Positions 48,505-60,864 are shown, numbered from the stretch's first letter. The stretch is 64,000 bases of DNA from Dolomedes plantarius (GCA_907164885.2 OU015495.1:214238724-214302723); one strand, 5' to 3'. Numbers and translations are program-made. The notes: generated by a model not told the origin, from the sequence alone.

Positions 48505-48867
48505 CAGTGGAACCTTGATTAATCATTTTTAAAGGGACCTATTGCATCAGTGATGTAGTGAGCATAACTGGCACCTGGGGCACAATACCTTTTTGGCGGC
48601 CCCCTCCCCCCAAAAAACATATAATAATATAATACATAGAGTTAGTTATTTATGGACCATTTGGCACCCCTCTGTGAGTGGCACCCGGGGCATGATAGAC
48701 CCCCTTGCCCCCCTCTCGCTACACCACTGTATTGCACTGAATGATCAATAGGGGGAAACAATAGATGTAGGAATATCACAAAGACATATTATCGTTGGGA
48801 CTGGATGAAATAGATAACATGTATGGTAAAATGAATGTTCAGGGAATGATCAATTGAGATTCCACTG
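48505..48867. mobile_element. TA-type MITE (CAGTGGAATCTCGAT family), interrupted
   Basis: An older copy of the 173-bp MITE at 54603-54775 and 59092-59264: left CAGTGGAACCTTGAT, right ATTGAGATTCCACTG followed by TA, shared ATCGTTGGGACTGGATGAAA. It is split by a hAT MITE at 48548-48729. Confidence 0.78.
48548..48729. mobile_element. 182-bp hAT MITE nested in another MITE
   Basis: Ends CAGTGATGTAGTGAG and, inward from the right, CAGTGGTGTAGCGAG. The TSD is TATTGCAT/TATTGCAC (48540-48547, 48730-48737), one mismatch. Confidence 0.8.
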
Positions 48868-48894
48868 TAATTTCATTTCTCTTCCATCTTATAG

Positions 48895-48961
48895 AATTGT
48901 TTAAAGATGCAGCTATTATTTCACCTGTTGTGAGTCACAAACAAGTGTTTTTTGGCAATTG
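48895..48961 (+). other. Exon-like segment of 67 nt
   Basis: It follows a good pyrimidine tract and ATAG, ends at G|GTAAGTAG and is open in one frame, containing DAAIISPVVSHKQVFFGN. It lies past the polyadenylation signal of the upstream gene. It could be a lone exon of an unseen gene, an alternative 3' exon, or chance. Confidence 0.25.
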
Positions 48962-48969
48962 GTAAGTAG

Positions 48970-50455
48970 CGTATGAAGATTAAATAATATGAAACTTTGA
49001 AGACACAGAAGTTAACCATGGAAAAATTTTCTATTTTTATTGGGAAGCTAGATTATGTAAAAAATGTTTGGACTTCCTTTTTTTTTGTAGGTTATGAATA
49101 ATGGAGTGAAGAATTTAAGGAAATTTCAATATTGCACAGACTAAGGATTTTTTGAAAATTAAATATATAAGTTTACTTGTGTTATTAATAATTCAAGAAT
49201 TGGAGTTAATTACCCCTCATAAAATATTTCATAGTATAAAAATCATTCGCAGATACTAAGTATTTTTGAATAATAGTTAGCTGAGAAAAGGTATTCATTT
49301 CAAGTTGACAAGTAACTGGAAACATTTAATTTTTGTGAACAATTAAAAAGAAAAATGATGGCTTGAGCTGACATATGTCAGCTCATATGTTAATATATTT
49401 CAAATGTTAATATATTTCAATATGTTAATATATTTCAAAAATATGTTGAATATATTTCAAAGAATAAAAATGTAATTCATTTTTCATTTATGTAATTCAT
49501 GCCCGGTTTTACACAGAAAAGCCATATTCTCTATCAATAATCACAAAAGAAGTTCCAATCATGATTAATTTAATAGCTGTCAGTCGGGTATTTAATATTC
49601 AATAATTAATCACACAGTACTTTAAAATATTTTCACTGTAAAAAGCAAACAAACAAAGAAAAAAACCACAGAAGTATATCAGATTATAGTTTTTAAGACT
49701 GGAGATATTACCTTCAAGTTGGTAAATTACTAATTATAAAATTTTCTGTGGACTATTAATAAAGATAAGTTTGTTTTATTTTTGCATATTTTCAAAATAT
49801 GATTGGACCTCAGTTTTTAAAATATTGACAACATTATTCATTCATATTGACGATGGAATTACATTATGAATTATGCAGAAATAAAGTTGAATTTAATACC
49901 ATAATTAATTTTAATGATATAATACAAGATATTCAGTTCAGTCATTAAATTAGTAGATTAATTCAACTCTGTTAAGCAATATAAAATAAAAGCATGAATT
50001 TAATAATAATAACAAAATCTACAATTTGGATTGTTTTCTTAATTTTTCAACATTAGTACATAGTTATGCATTTTTATTTTCTTGTTCACATATAAAATGC
50101 ATACATGTAATTAGATAAAAGTTTATGTAATTTTGGGTTAGATTAATGTTATGTTTGTTGCTTATTGCAACCTATTACTAGTATTTGAGGATCATTATTT
50201 CTTTTACTACATAAAAATTAATTTATCATTTAGCTTATTAAAATTTAGAGCTTTAGGTATTACGAATTCTAGAGTATTAATGACTTTCAAAAATAAATGT
50301 GTTGGTATAATAAGAAACCTTTACTTTCAAAAATATAAATTTATTTTGATCACGATTAGCATTTATACAGGTCAATTTTTGTATACATGGATCATATTTA
50401 GAAAAATCTGCTAATCTTCCTAACAGCATAACCAGCAACATAATTTATTATAAAA
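48970..50455. other. Intergenic, nothing firm
   Basis: Only short direct repeats TGTTAATATATTTCAAA (49388-49460). No gene or element ends. Confidence 0.5.
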
Positions 50456-50460
50456 TCTAG

Positions 50461-50945
50461 GGTGCGGTGACCCAGTTGGCGAAGGCAGCGAGTCAGTGAT
50501 CTGAACGTCATTGGTTCGATGTCCGTCGCTGACGAATCCACCGCCGTGTACATTAATGGCGGCTGGTGCAAGAAAAATCTGTCGTGGCTGCATTGCCCTC
50601 CAAGTTCTCAAATTTACCTCTGGAGGTGCGGGGTCAAGTGTACCGGTCCAGGGCCCGATTATGAACGCTTGGGGCCCCTGGGCAGATGCTATTTGGGCCC
50701 TCCCCCCTTACGAACATTTATAAAAATAAGAACTATCCATGGGCTATACATACAATTAGAAGTACTAGGTGCATACACCAAGGGGGTTTTGGGGCTCTGG
50801 GCAAAGTGCCGATTTGCCCATGCGATAAAAAGGCCCTGTACCGGTCTCGTCACTTGACTCAGTTCAAAATGACGGGACCGGTTCGTAGCCAACCCTTGTG
50901 TGGTGCTAATTAAGAACCGGAGCCTTCAGCCCAATGCCTATATAG
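50461..50945 (+). mobile_element. tRNA-derived SINE, interrupted by a hAT MITE
   Basis: A tRNA-like head has an A-box-like GTGACCCAGTTGGC and B box GGTTCGATGTCC (50513-50524). The body ends AACCGGAGCCTTCAGCCC, shared with 8890-8930. The body is split at 50649-50838. Frames through it are chance. Confidence 0.7.
50649..50838. mobile_element. 190-bp hAT MITE
   Basis: Ends CAGGGCC on both sides, and a perfect 8-bp TSD TACCGGTC (50641-50648, 50839-50846). GGGGCCCCTGGGC-type text is typical of this MITE class. Confidence 0.85.
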
Positions 50946-51349
50946 CAATTTGATCTGTCGGTCAAGGGGCATAAAATCTGATGAAGATATTAAATAAAAT
51001 GACTCTCTCTAACGGCGGCAGGTATGATTTCATCTGTCAATCAGCCCATTCCATCATCTTCTAGTCCGAAGATTCAATCTGATCTCTCATATTAAGGAGG
51101 CTGTAGTATATTCTCCACCTGAAACATTGGACCCTTTAGGGGGCCTGACAAAAAGAGTATGTACTTAACGGATTGTACGACTGGAAAAACGTAGGACGGT
51201 CATTACTCTTTCAAGTATCCTAAGGAGATGCCAAGTATCGGGACGATTAGTCATCCCTTTGCTTGCTTAGAGGTCACCGAGTCTCGAAATACACACTATT
51301 TGGCACCAAATGGAATAAACCTTGACGCAGGGGCTCCGATATTTCAATC

Positions 51350-51990
51350 GCATTTCTCGCTACCTAGCGGCCAATAAACACGCCTTGACGCATTTCAAAG
51401 TGTTTTTGAAAGATCTTGTATGCCTAAGTTAGATGAACATGTAAATTTCCCCCCTAAATAAATATCGCATTCCCGGTTCTGTAATAATCCCGCAAAACAG
51501 TGACGTCATAGAGAAGAAACCAACGAGTTTTCTGATACCGATCAGAGAGAAATGAAAGTATCCGGACAATTCCCCCCCCCCTTTTATGAGGTTAGGGGTC
51601 GCCGACAACCCGTGAACATGATACAGTAATACCCCGAAATACTATTAAAAAATACTATAATTTCAAAATACTAATAATACTTTTCGAAATACTATAATTT
51701 CAGTAATACTATCGAATATCCCGCCACTTAGCGGCCGAAAATTAGGTTGATAACGCCGTTCAAAAAGTGTTTCTGAAAGATATTGTAGTTCCTAATTTCG
51801 ATTAAAGTTTAAGGCAAAGTTTTCCCGAAATAAATATCGAGTTCTCGGTTCTGTAATTATCCGTCAAAGCGGTGACGTCATACAGCCAAAAGCTACGGAG
51901 CTTTCCGATCTCGATCCGAAAGAAAATGCGACGATTCGAAATCCCCTTTCGTGGTCGCCGAGTCCCGATATACACGACATTTGGATCCGA
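51350..51990. repeat. Diverged direct repeat, two units about 370 bp apart
   Basis: 51350-51620 and 51715-51990 share TAGCGGCC, AAGTGTTT(T/C)TGAAAGAT, AATAAATATCG, CGGTTCTGTAAT and GTGACGTCATA in the same order. GC content is above the local background; identity unknown. Confidence 0.7.
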
Positions 51991-52088
51991 ATATAATACG
52001 CCTTGAAGCAGGAGGCGATGGGACCCCCGATTTAATTTTTAATTTTTAATTAACAATATGGAAAGCATCAGAAACTAACACTTTATTA

Positions 52089-52089
<1 letters not shown>

Positions 52090-52132
<43 letters not shown>
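52090..52132. repeat. TA microsatellite
   Basis: About 20 TA units. Confidence 0.95.
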
Positions 52133-52134
<2 letters not shown>

Positions 52135-52632
52135 CATCGTGCATCTTTTCTTGATTAATCTATTTCCTTTAGAACATTGTAAACAAAAACTAAAGTGTGC
52201 AAAACAGCAAAAAATACATAATTTGCATCTTGCAATTAAGATTTTAATTAAAAAAATAAACAATTTTTTTAAATTCAACATTTAAATTTAAAAATAAATA
52301 AAGCTTTCATTTTTATTAATTCAACAATTAAATTTTAAAAAGAAGAAAATATCTTTCCTTTTTTTTAATTCAACATTTAAATGTCAGAAAAAATTCAATT
52401 TTGAGTAATATTTACTCTATTTTATTCTACTCCTAAAATTTTACAGTGAAATTACTACGGAAATTGGTAATTTCTGAAAATTTTCCATGCACAAAAAAGA
52501 AATATGAAGGCATTTATGGCGAAAATTTCTTTTACAAATAGCTTGTCACTTTAAATTACTTTTACATTAATAGGTGGAGCCACTTAAAAAAATTCACGTT
52601 CCTTGTAAAGTATGGCGTAAAAAATATATATA

Positions 52633-52772
52633 GATGAAAGCGATTAAGAAATAGATTTTCTCTCATTTAAAATACGCTTAGGATCAAATATAAGCAAAAT
52701 CGAAATGAAAGCAACTAAGAAATATATTTTAGCATTTATCTCATTTAAAATGTGCTTAGGATCAAATATTAT
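52633..52772. repeat. Direct repeat, about 75-bp unit, two copies
   Basis: GAAAGC then AA(T/C)TAAGAAATA and CTCATTTAAAAT then GCTTAGGATCAAAT occur twice in tandem. Confidence 0.8.
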
Positions 52773-52840
52773 GGCAATTACCGATGCAAACTCAATTGAC
52801 CAATCAGCAGCCGCCAAACGATGTAATGGCGTGAATTCAT

Positions 52841-53221
52841 GTGAGGAATGGTAATATGGATTCCGGCCACCTGCTCCGTTACAATTTCCATCGGAAATGT
52901 GAAAGAAAAATGAGGAAATGGAGACAGGAACTCGGAAATTATCTGCTCGCCACGGAAAAAGATGAACGTGCAGATAAGATAAAGATAGCAATCCTGTTGA
53001 ATCTACTTGGTTATGAAGGACTGGAAATCTTCAACACATTCAAATTTGAACCTCCTGAAAGTAAGGAAAAATATTCTGAGGTCCTGCAGCAGTTTGAAAA
53101 CTATTGCTCACATCAACATTACAACCAGAATCTTAAGATACACACATATATATATATAGTTACAAACACAGTTAATCATTCACAATCACAACATTGCAGT
53201 TACAGTTATCATGACAATTAA
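52841..53221 (+). pseudogene. Gag-like fragment of an LTR retrotransposon
   Basis: The frame contains RQELGNYLLATEKDERADK and KIAILLNLLGYEGLEIFNTF then FKFEPPESKEKYSEVLQQFE. This pattern (W-x-QELxNYLxA, then AILLNLxGxEGLEIFNTF) is characteristic of gag-like capsid regions of arthropod Ty3/Gypsy-type elements. It stops in microsatellite-like sequence; no protease, RT or LTR is nearby. Structural relic only. Confidence 0.75.
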
Positions 53222-53508
53222 TAGTAAAAGGAATGACAAAAGGCGTCCGTCAATGCCAGAGGTTCCTCTGTAGACCACTGGTGGTCCGAGAGAACCCAAG
53301 AAGTAGCCTGCGAGGTCAGGAGTACTTTAAAAAGAAAAACACAAAAAAAAAAAGTTTCAAAACGACAAATTTTTTAAAACTAGGAGCAAAAATAATTTTT
53401 ACATCCAAATATTTTGTTAAAAAAAAATCGTTTAATTTTTCCGCTTTCTGGTGTTTCGAGTACGAAAAAAAAATCTCTGTTCCGCTTAAAAAATCCTATT
53501 ATAATTTC

Positions 53509-53541
53509 TGTGACGCGGCGTCACAGCCATTTTACAGCTAG
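53509..53541 (+). mobile_element. Helitron-type 3' terminus
   Basis: A perfect hairpin TGTGACGC-G-GCGTCACA lies 12 nt before CAGCTAG, which is followed by T. This hairpin-then-CTAG layout is how Helitrons end. The 5' end was not located (somewhere after about 53220). Confidence 0.55.
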
Positions 53542-54143
53542 TAAAAGCAAATGCAAGCTGAAAAAAAAATCTTGTTCATTTTAAAGTTTTCGTCGGCTTT
53601 TAAGTTTACTATTAAGTTTTCTTTGACATTAAATTTGTTATTAAGTTTATTAGTAACTTTTTATTAAAGTTGTTTTTATTAAAGTTGTAATCATTATAGG
53701 AAAAAATGATATAAAAACAAAGTTTGGTTTCTGCAGGTCTTTGGCTATGGAAGCCATTTTGCCCAAAACAACAACATATTGTACCTAGGGCCATGGCCTC
53801 TGGTAGAAAAGAGGTGGACGAAAACTTGGCAATTGTAGAATTCTTACTGATACCCCCGAGAAAAGTGAAATTCAAGCACAAATATTGAATACAGTAATTG
53901 TTAAAAAAAAGGTTATGAAATCTGCGTTTGAAACAGAAAATTTATGTGGTATCATTAAGAAGACAATGGAGAAAAAACATACATTAGAAAGTGATGAAAT
54001 AATAAACATTTCTTCCTTTAAGACATTGACTACAATTAACATTTCTTCCTTACGAAGATTTTAGAAGTTGTGCATGAAAGAAATAATGCATACAAATTGT
54101 TTTTTTTTATTGTAAACAACAATTTCAGTTTTTGGAAATAACT

Positions 54144-54179
54144 GGCCCTATGTACGATAGTGCTATTGTACATAGGGCC
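54144..54179. repeat. Long fold-back GGCCCTATGTAC
   Basis: Arms GGCCCTATGTAC/GTACATAGGGCC with a loop that itself pairs (ATAG/CTAT). Related GTACCTAGGGCC text occurs inverted at 53780-53794 and 54302-54318, hinting at an element whose ends I could not fix. Confidence 0.6.
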
Positions 54180-54396
54180 ATTTGTAATTTTTTTTAAAAT
54201 TTTCAATATCATTTACAAATTTTTTTTTCTACACTTGATGTGATTTTTATTTTATTTTTTATTATTGTAAGTTAGTTCTAAGTAAAGATACTGCCATTTG
54301 AAAATAGCCGGCCCTAGGTACAAGAGTTTCCCCTACTCAACCCTGTTCCTTTCTCGGGCCTCATGCATATGTTTGCTAGGTCACGCGGGTCGCAAC

Positions 54397-54772
54397 TAGG
54401 GTTGCCAACTTTTTCTGTGACGATTCCGGGACAAACTGAACATCATCATCATTACCAGTCAGCCATTACCTAGTTTTATGAGGAAACTTTTTATGTATGA
54501 AAAAATTAAAATGCAGTTTTTTTTAATTTATTTTTTATATTATTTTTAGTTTAACTATTATAGAAACTTAATTATATATATATATATATATATATTCATA
54601 CACAGTGGAATCTCGATCTATCGTTTTTGAAGGGACCGACTGAACTGAACGCTCAGTGCGGGAAAACGGTAGATGCGGGAACATAACAAAGCAATAGGAT
54701 CGTTGGGACTGGATGAAATAAACGACACATACGGAAAAACGATGATTCGGAGAACGATCGATCGAGATTCCA

Positions 54773-54812
<40 letters not shown>

Positions 54813-54819
54813 TATTAAT

Positions 54820-54854
<35 letters not shown>

Positions 54855-55276
54855 TATTAAATCTTATAATAACAAATTTAACGTTATATTTTTATGAGTT
54901 TTTCCAATAATATTTTCTCCCACTTTTTCCTGCAGTCACCAATTCTCTCGCGAGTGAGTCCGTATTTAAAAAGTTCGCCAATTCTGCACACGATTCACTA
55001 TTAAGTCGCATTTGCAATTCCGCCTTCGCTAAGTCGATATTCGTGTTATTCCTGGCCTTCGTCCACACACAGTCTGTGACGTTCACGCTACCTGTCCGAT
55101 TACTACGACGTCACAACGTTCAACAGATTTACACGATGTCAACTTCAATTTTTTTTTTTTATAAATTGAAATAGTTTCCTCTAAATTCCGGGACAATATA
55201 GCATTCATCCGGGATCAGGGACAGCGATTCCAATTCCGGGACAATCCCGGCCAATACGGGACAGTTGGCAACCCTA
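54397..55276. mobile_element. hAT-type element, 880 bp
   Basis: Ends TAGGGTTGCCAACT on both sides (read inward), followed by sub-terminal CCGGGACA repeats. A perfect 8-bp TSD GTCGCAAC lies at 54389-54396 and 55277-55284. It contains a TA-type MITE and TA arrays. Confidence 0.88.
54603..54775. mobile_element. 173-bp TA-type MITE in a TA array
   Basis: Ends CAGTGGAATCTCGATCTATCG left and CAGTGGAATCTCGATCGATC inward from the right. Long TA runs flank both sides. Same family as 59092-59264 and 48505-48867. Confidence 0.85.
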
Positions 55277-55468
55277 GTCGCAACATAGTACACTATACCT
55301 GATAATATAATAATCTAAAAAATAAAACTCAAAACCTGTACGGAATCAAACTTTTATTTAAAAAAGAGCGTGATTTTTGATGTTGAGATAAACTTGTGAC
55401 ACTATTTTAACTTCACGTCATTTTATCTAGACAAATCAGGTTTACACTTGCTACATGATGCTCTCAAT

Positions 55469-55894
55469 CAGTGGCTTAGCTAGGGGGGTGCGGGGGGTGC
55501 GGTCCGCACCGGGCGGCACATATTTTGGGGCGGCATATTTTTATTTAGTATTAGTTGTAAAAAACCACTTGTTCAATTCATAAGTTTACTATTCGATTTC
55601 TACGAATTATGAATTAGTATATGATTTCGAATATTTTTCCTCATCGTCAAGTCAATGTAGGGTCTTTATAAAAGTTGCATTTATAGGTATATCAACTTAA
55701 GCGCGCGGCCTCCTTTATTACTGCCTAATTTAAATATGGCATCTAATGGTAAAAAAGTTCCCCACCTATAGTTTGTCTCAATTACAATTATTTATTTATG
55801 TTTATTAATTTATAAAAACCACCAATTGATCGACTTAGAAAGGGCGGCAAATTGGAGACCGCTCCGGGCGGCAAAAGTTCTAGCTACGCCACTG
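55469..55894. mobile_element. hAT-type MITE, 426 bp
   Basis: Ends CAGTGGCTTAGCTAG and, inward from the right, CAGTGGCGTAGCTAG. TSD CTCTCAAT/CTCTCGAT (55461-55468, 55895-55902), one mismatch. CCGGGCGGCA motifs lie near both ends. Confidence 0.85.
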
Positions 55895-56270
55895 CTCTCG
55901 ATGCGTTACCGAGGTAAGAATAAGTGGGCCGATTTCTATGTACGTTGGACAGGTGGCGCATTTTTGTGCAGTTCCGTATTTTTCAGACAGTCATTATCAA
56001 AATTATGTTTTCGAAAGCGCCTACCTGCCTGATAATGAGATGGAGTGTTTGGGACCGCACACAAAAGCTTGGTGGGCCGCACTAGGCCCCCAGGTTCGAA
56101 TACCCTTGTTTTAGATGAACAACTGAAATCTAGTCCAGCGTTTCTTAAACTGCGGGTCGCGACTTGGGGTCGCAAAGCGAAATTTTTGGGTCCCGAAAAT
56201 TTAACTCTGAGCCGCGAGTATCTAAGACATATATTTTATTTTATTTGCTATTGTTTTTCATATACTACCA

Positions 56271-57974
56271 TCTATAATACGGCGATTTCCGCTTATAAGA
56301 ATCACGTTTGTTATTACTATTTTTGATTCTTATAAGCGGTTGATTCTTATAGCCGAAATTTAGGTTTTTGGACAGGCACACCTATATATGCGTATATGAG
56401 ATAATTTACCATAAAATACTCTTTAATTTACGTTAATTTTCTTTTATTAAAATTATTTTTTATAATTTTAAAAATACAACTTAATTTTTAGACCTATAAG
56501 TAGATACACATGATTATAGTAAGAGAAGAAATATCCAATATTTGTTACAACATACCTGCTTAACAGTTTTAACATTTGAACTACAGGAAGGGAGCAAGAA
56601 AAAGTTTTCTATGGTAGTTTGACGTATTGAAATTTTCAGGAGGCTGTTTATACCTCTTTCAATACTAATAGTCTCAAACGAAGATTCACCTTCTAGCTTA
56701 CGTTTCACGGTTTGATAACGTGTGGAATCTACTAATGTCACGTTTGCCTAAGTGATAGTGGACGCTTCGCCGAAGATTTATGTGTTTGAGGGTCCAGGAA
56801 GCCGCAACCGGGATGTGGGAGGTGGGAAAAAAGAGTCCCTATTTGTGTGTGTCAGTGGAGAAAAGTGAAATCGTACCCGGACGGGTAAAGATGTCCCCGG
56901 GTCAAGCTAATAGGACAGTGTTGTGCTAAAGCGTTTAGGGGGAAACTATTATGTTACGTCTAACAAAGAAAGGGATGAATTTTACGACTATATTCCATTC
57001 CATCTTATCAATATTTCTTTTTTAGGAAAAAAGGAAGAACTTAGTGCCTTTTGAGAGTTTAAGTAGCTTTTTTGGAAAAATGAAAGGAAAGCGAAGAGTG
57101 TAAACTGATTCTTAAAACCGGTGGATTGATTCTTTAAAGCGAAAATTTTAACATGGAAATAATACATTTGTTTTTGTTTTCGCGATATTTATTCTTATAA
57201 ATGGTTGACTCTTATAACCACTGATCACTATAAGCGGTGGTTACTGTATATAACTAACAGCTCCGTGACTGACTGACTAACTGACTGACAGATAACGCAC
57301 GGACCAAACCAATGGACCTAGAGGGCTGAAATTTCGCATATGGTGATTCTTCTTAGAGCTTAGAGTGTAGGGGTGTACTAAGAAAGATTGTTGAAACAAT
57401 TCTTAGATTTTTTTAAATTGAATTTTTAAGCTGTTTTTTAAACTTTTTTTAAGTTTGCATTTAAAAAAATAATCTGAGGGTTATAAAATTTATATCAAGA
57501 AAAAGATCCTAAAAATTTCTTTAAAATGAAATATTTTTCGAATCTTTACCTTAATTTTCTGATTTTCAGTGAATTTTTAAAGATAATTTTTATAACTTAA
57601 TCTATTAAATGCTGATCACTGGTTTCTGTTCATTTTTGTGATACTTTAAATTAATTTTGCGTCACGTGCATAACAACTGAATAAATTGAAAATATATTAA
57701 AATACAGTAAGAGATAAAATTTAACCACTAGACTCATTGAGATGGACATTTTTTAAGAATTTAATTCAAATTAGTATGTTTTATGGATTTTGAACATAGA
57801 AATTAATTCCATACATTGACCGTTGTATTTAATTTGAATATTTTCTTCTACATCATTTTGTCTATAAAAATATCCGTTACGATTTTTTCAATAATTTTTT
57901 GGCATTAATTGCATACATTGACCGTTGAATTTAATTTGAATGTACTCCGTAGCGAAGCACGGGTATTCAGCTAG
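56271..57974 (+). mobile_element. Helitron (family 2), copy 3, split by a Tigger-type element
   Basis: TCTATAATA after A56270, interrupted at 56280-57246, then TATAACTAACAGCTCCGTGAC, GACT repeats, GAGGGCTGAAATTTCGCAT, and a 3' end GTAGCGAAGCACGGGTATTC then AGCTAG before T57975. Same family as the two copies in the ISY1-like gene. Confidence 0.8.
56280..57246 (-). mobile_element. Tigger/pogo-type element remnant
   Basis: Inverted ends carry CCGCTTATA with TA outside each (56278-56279, 57247-57248). GATTCTTATAAGCGGTTGATT lies inside the left end. A minus-strand frame (56741-56514) contains SIRQTTIENFF, resembling the C-terminal tail of Tigger-type transposases. The catalytic part is absent. 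Confidence 0.65.
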
Positions 57975-58128
57975 TTTTTCATATGTATATTGTTTACCAA
58001 AGAAATAAATTATTTTTGAGAGAATATTTATCTTTATTATATCCTTATTTCCCGGGGACGCGAAAAAAAATCTGGATGATATAACGGGGGTCATGAATGA
58101 AAAAAGTTTAAGAAGCGCTGTTCTAGTC

Positions 58129-58735
58129 TATAATCATTGGAAAAATAGGAAATATACCAATTTTCTTCCTCTGTGAATTTTACCGTTTAGGTCCATTTTC
58201 AATACATCCGCAAACAATCCCAGCACAAACAAAAACAATCCCAACAGCATTATGAATTCATCATTTTCTCTCTAATGTCGTATAGAACGCATGAAACGTT
58301 TCCCCCACAAAAATCGATAATCGTCGCTGGCGCTGTGGCCAATCAGAAGTGTTAGCGGTGAAAAAGTAGCTTTTCGACTGGGCAAATGGCTCCCCGATCA
58401 CTGCTAAGTTATATGCCTTCTCCGTGCGCATCACATGAGTTACAGTTTCACTTTTCCGGCTTTTTAACTTCCCGGATAAAAACTGATGTCCTAAGATTGC
58501 GATGTAAGGCTTACACTAAATGATTCGAGAAGAAATGCCGTCCGAAATGTAAGTGTAATTTTTAAATATTAAGTTAATATTTTTTTTTTAATAATTTCAG
58601 TTAATATTTTTTTTTTTCACAAGTTTAAATGTGACTCAGCATGAAAAATTACTCTTAATAGTGTTTTATTACTCACGTGTGTAACCATTTGGTACATAAA
58701 CTTTTCAAATTATTCGGATGTAACGAAAATTTACC
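58129..58735. other. Intergenic, nothing recognised
   Basis: GC content is somewhat higher around 58200-58560. No frame, RNA or element end. Confidence 0.45.
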
Positions 58736-58737
58736 GT

Positions 58738-58850
58738 ATTTTTTTTTACCATAAGACGCACCTAAAATTTATGGGAGGATTTTTAGAACAGAATATTTTG
58801 CATTTTGTTAGGTACATAAAGATATTTTCAATTTCTTACATAATAAAGAT

Positions 58851-58852
<2 letters not shown>
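58738..58852. mobile_element. Left end of a CCGTATTTTTCGG-family element
   Basis: TA then CCGTATTTTTTTTTACCATAAGACGCACC and GGGAGGATTTTTAG parallels the left end at 13391. An ATGCTACCTTCGAATCATA piece near 59820 parallels its right side, so later insertions and TA expansion may fill the middle. Confidence 0.5.
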
Positions 58853-59339
<487 letters not shown>

Positions 59340-59346
59340 AATAATA

Positions 59347-59761
59347 CAGTGGACCCTCGATATATCGAACCTCAAGGGGAACGAGAAAACTTCAAATTAT
59401 CGAGGATTTCGATATACCGAGTTTCGATTTATCGAGGCGATTTCTGACTGACTTCGATATACAGAGGTTCACACTAAAATAATTGTATATTCACTGCAAT
59501 TAGAAATCAAAATTATTTTAACAAAATATTTTTATCGAAACAACTTCGATGTAAATAGGTTTTCCAAAAAAAAAAATTCGATATATAGAGGTGCGGTGCC
59601 AAGCCAAGCAAACTAAAAATTCGAAATATCGAGGTCTTCCTGGCCAGTCCTTCGATATGAAAATAACATGGGAGTGTTAGGCAGGTTCAAGGGGAATGGA
59701 AAAACTTCGATTTATCATGGAATTCGATTATGTCGAAGTTCGATTTATCGTGGTTTCACTG
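59347..59761. mobile_element. 415-bp Tigger-type MITE
   Basis: Ends CAGTGGACCCTCGATATATCG and, inward from the right, CAGTGAAACCACGATAAATCG. TA on both sides (59345-59346, 59762-59763). TTCGATATA motifs are scattered internally. Confidence 0.83.
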
Positions 59762-59870
59762 TATATATCAAACATATATAACATATATAATATAAATAAT
59801 AAAATATTCGTTTTATTTTAATGCTACCTTCGAATCATATTGTTTTTATATTGTTATTAGGCAAAGCAAA

Positions 59871-60127
59871 TATATCTATGGAGTCCGGTATAAAGGACTT
59901 TAGTTAAAAACAGTGATTTAAATGTACCAAGTTATGGGCTTTTATACCAATCGCAGAACAATAATTCCGACTCGAGTCTTTTGTACAAAGAAATGTACTT
60001 TTGTATACAAAATTCATAGACTTAAGTCTTTTATTCAAGTCAAAAGATTTTTTTTTATCAATACTAACAAATATCTAAAAATCATTTTTTTTTGCTTAAG
60101 CACTCTATACCGGGCACCATAGATATA
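59871..60127. mobile_element. 257-bp inverted-repeat element
   Basis: TATATCTATGG(A/T)G(T/C)CCGGTATA at both ends, read inward. No convincing TSD. A 66-codon frame inside looks like chance. Confidence 0.5.
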
Positions 60128-60728
60128 CCCACAATTTTCTGTTCATTGATTTTTAAAAATAGTTTGTAAAAATTTGCTTATTTATTTTTCTGTTATTTTG
60201 TTTACATTTTCCTAATTAAAAAAAAAATTGCTACTACCAAAAACTGTTCATTGGGGGTCGCGGGACTTTTTATTCAGAGAAAGTGGATCGCTGTATAAAA
60301 AAAAAAAAAAAAAAAATTCTACACCACTGATCTATACAAATAAAAAAAAAATGATTTAATTTTTTTTATTTTTTGAATTTTTTTAAATGTATGAATAATT
60401 TGGATTTAAAAGTTTTCTTAGTAAGTGTATATTCAGAATTTCAGGGAGAATTCCTTTTTTACAGTTAAAATTTATTCTTTTATTTTTTTAATAAAATTTA
60501 ACGTGTATAAAATAAATATAATTAAGTGATTTATGAAATTATTATTTTTTTAACTTCATATTTTATCTATGAGAAAACAATAATCACATTATATTAAAAA
60601 GGTGAGAAAACACTTTAACCTAACTATATTTTAACTGCTATTTAATTGCTATTGATGTGAACTAATTTAACATTTAATGTAAAATTCCTTTTTATCGCGG
60701 AAAGTATATTTGCTTTACACATTTGGTC

Positions 60729-60808
60729 TTAAATAAATTTAAAATTGCATTCCATTTTTTAATAGAAAAAACTATTAAAAAAATGGAATGCAATTTCATT
60801 TTATTTAA
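60729..60808. repeat. Fold-back with 37-bp arms and a 6-nt loop
   Basis: The left arm 60729-60765 and right arm 60772-60808 pair over nearly their whole length around TTGCATTCCATTTTTT. It is long and stable enough to fold as RNA from either strand. Confidence 0.85.
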
Positions 60809-60864
60809 ATAATGAAAAAAATTAAAAACTTTAAAAAATGTAAAAGACTAGTTTTTCCTATAAT

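Larger units (their letters stand above)
56136..58120. mobile_element. hAT-type element hosting a Helitron
   Basis: Ends CAGCGTTTCTTAAACT and, inward from the right, CAGCGCTTCTTAAACT. TSD ATCTAGTC/TTCTAGTC (56128-56135, 58121-58128). Almost all of its length is the Helitron at 56271-57974, so the original was about 280 bp. Confidence 0.82.

Noticed and set aside
50511..50913. Overlapping open frames on both strands at 50.5-50.9 kb
   Set aside because: They run through a SINE and an inserted hAT MITE with an exact TSD; coding would have to cross transposon ends.
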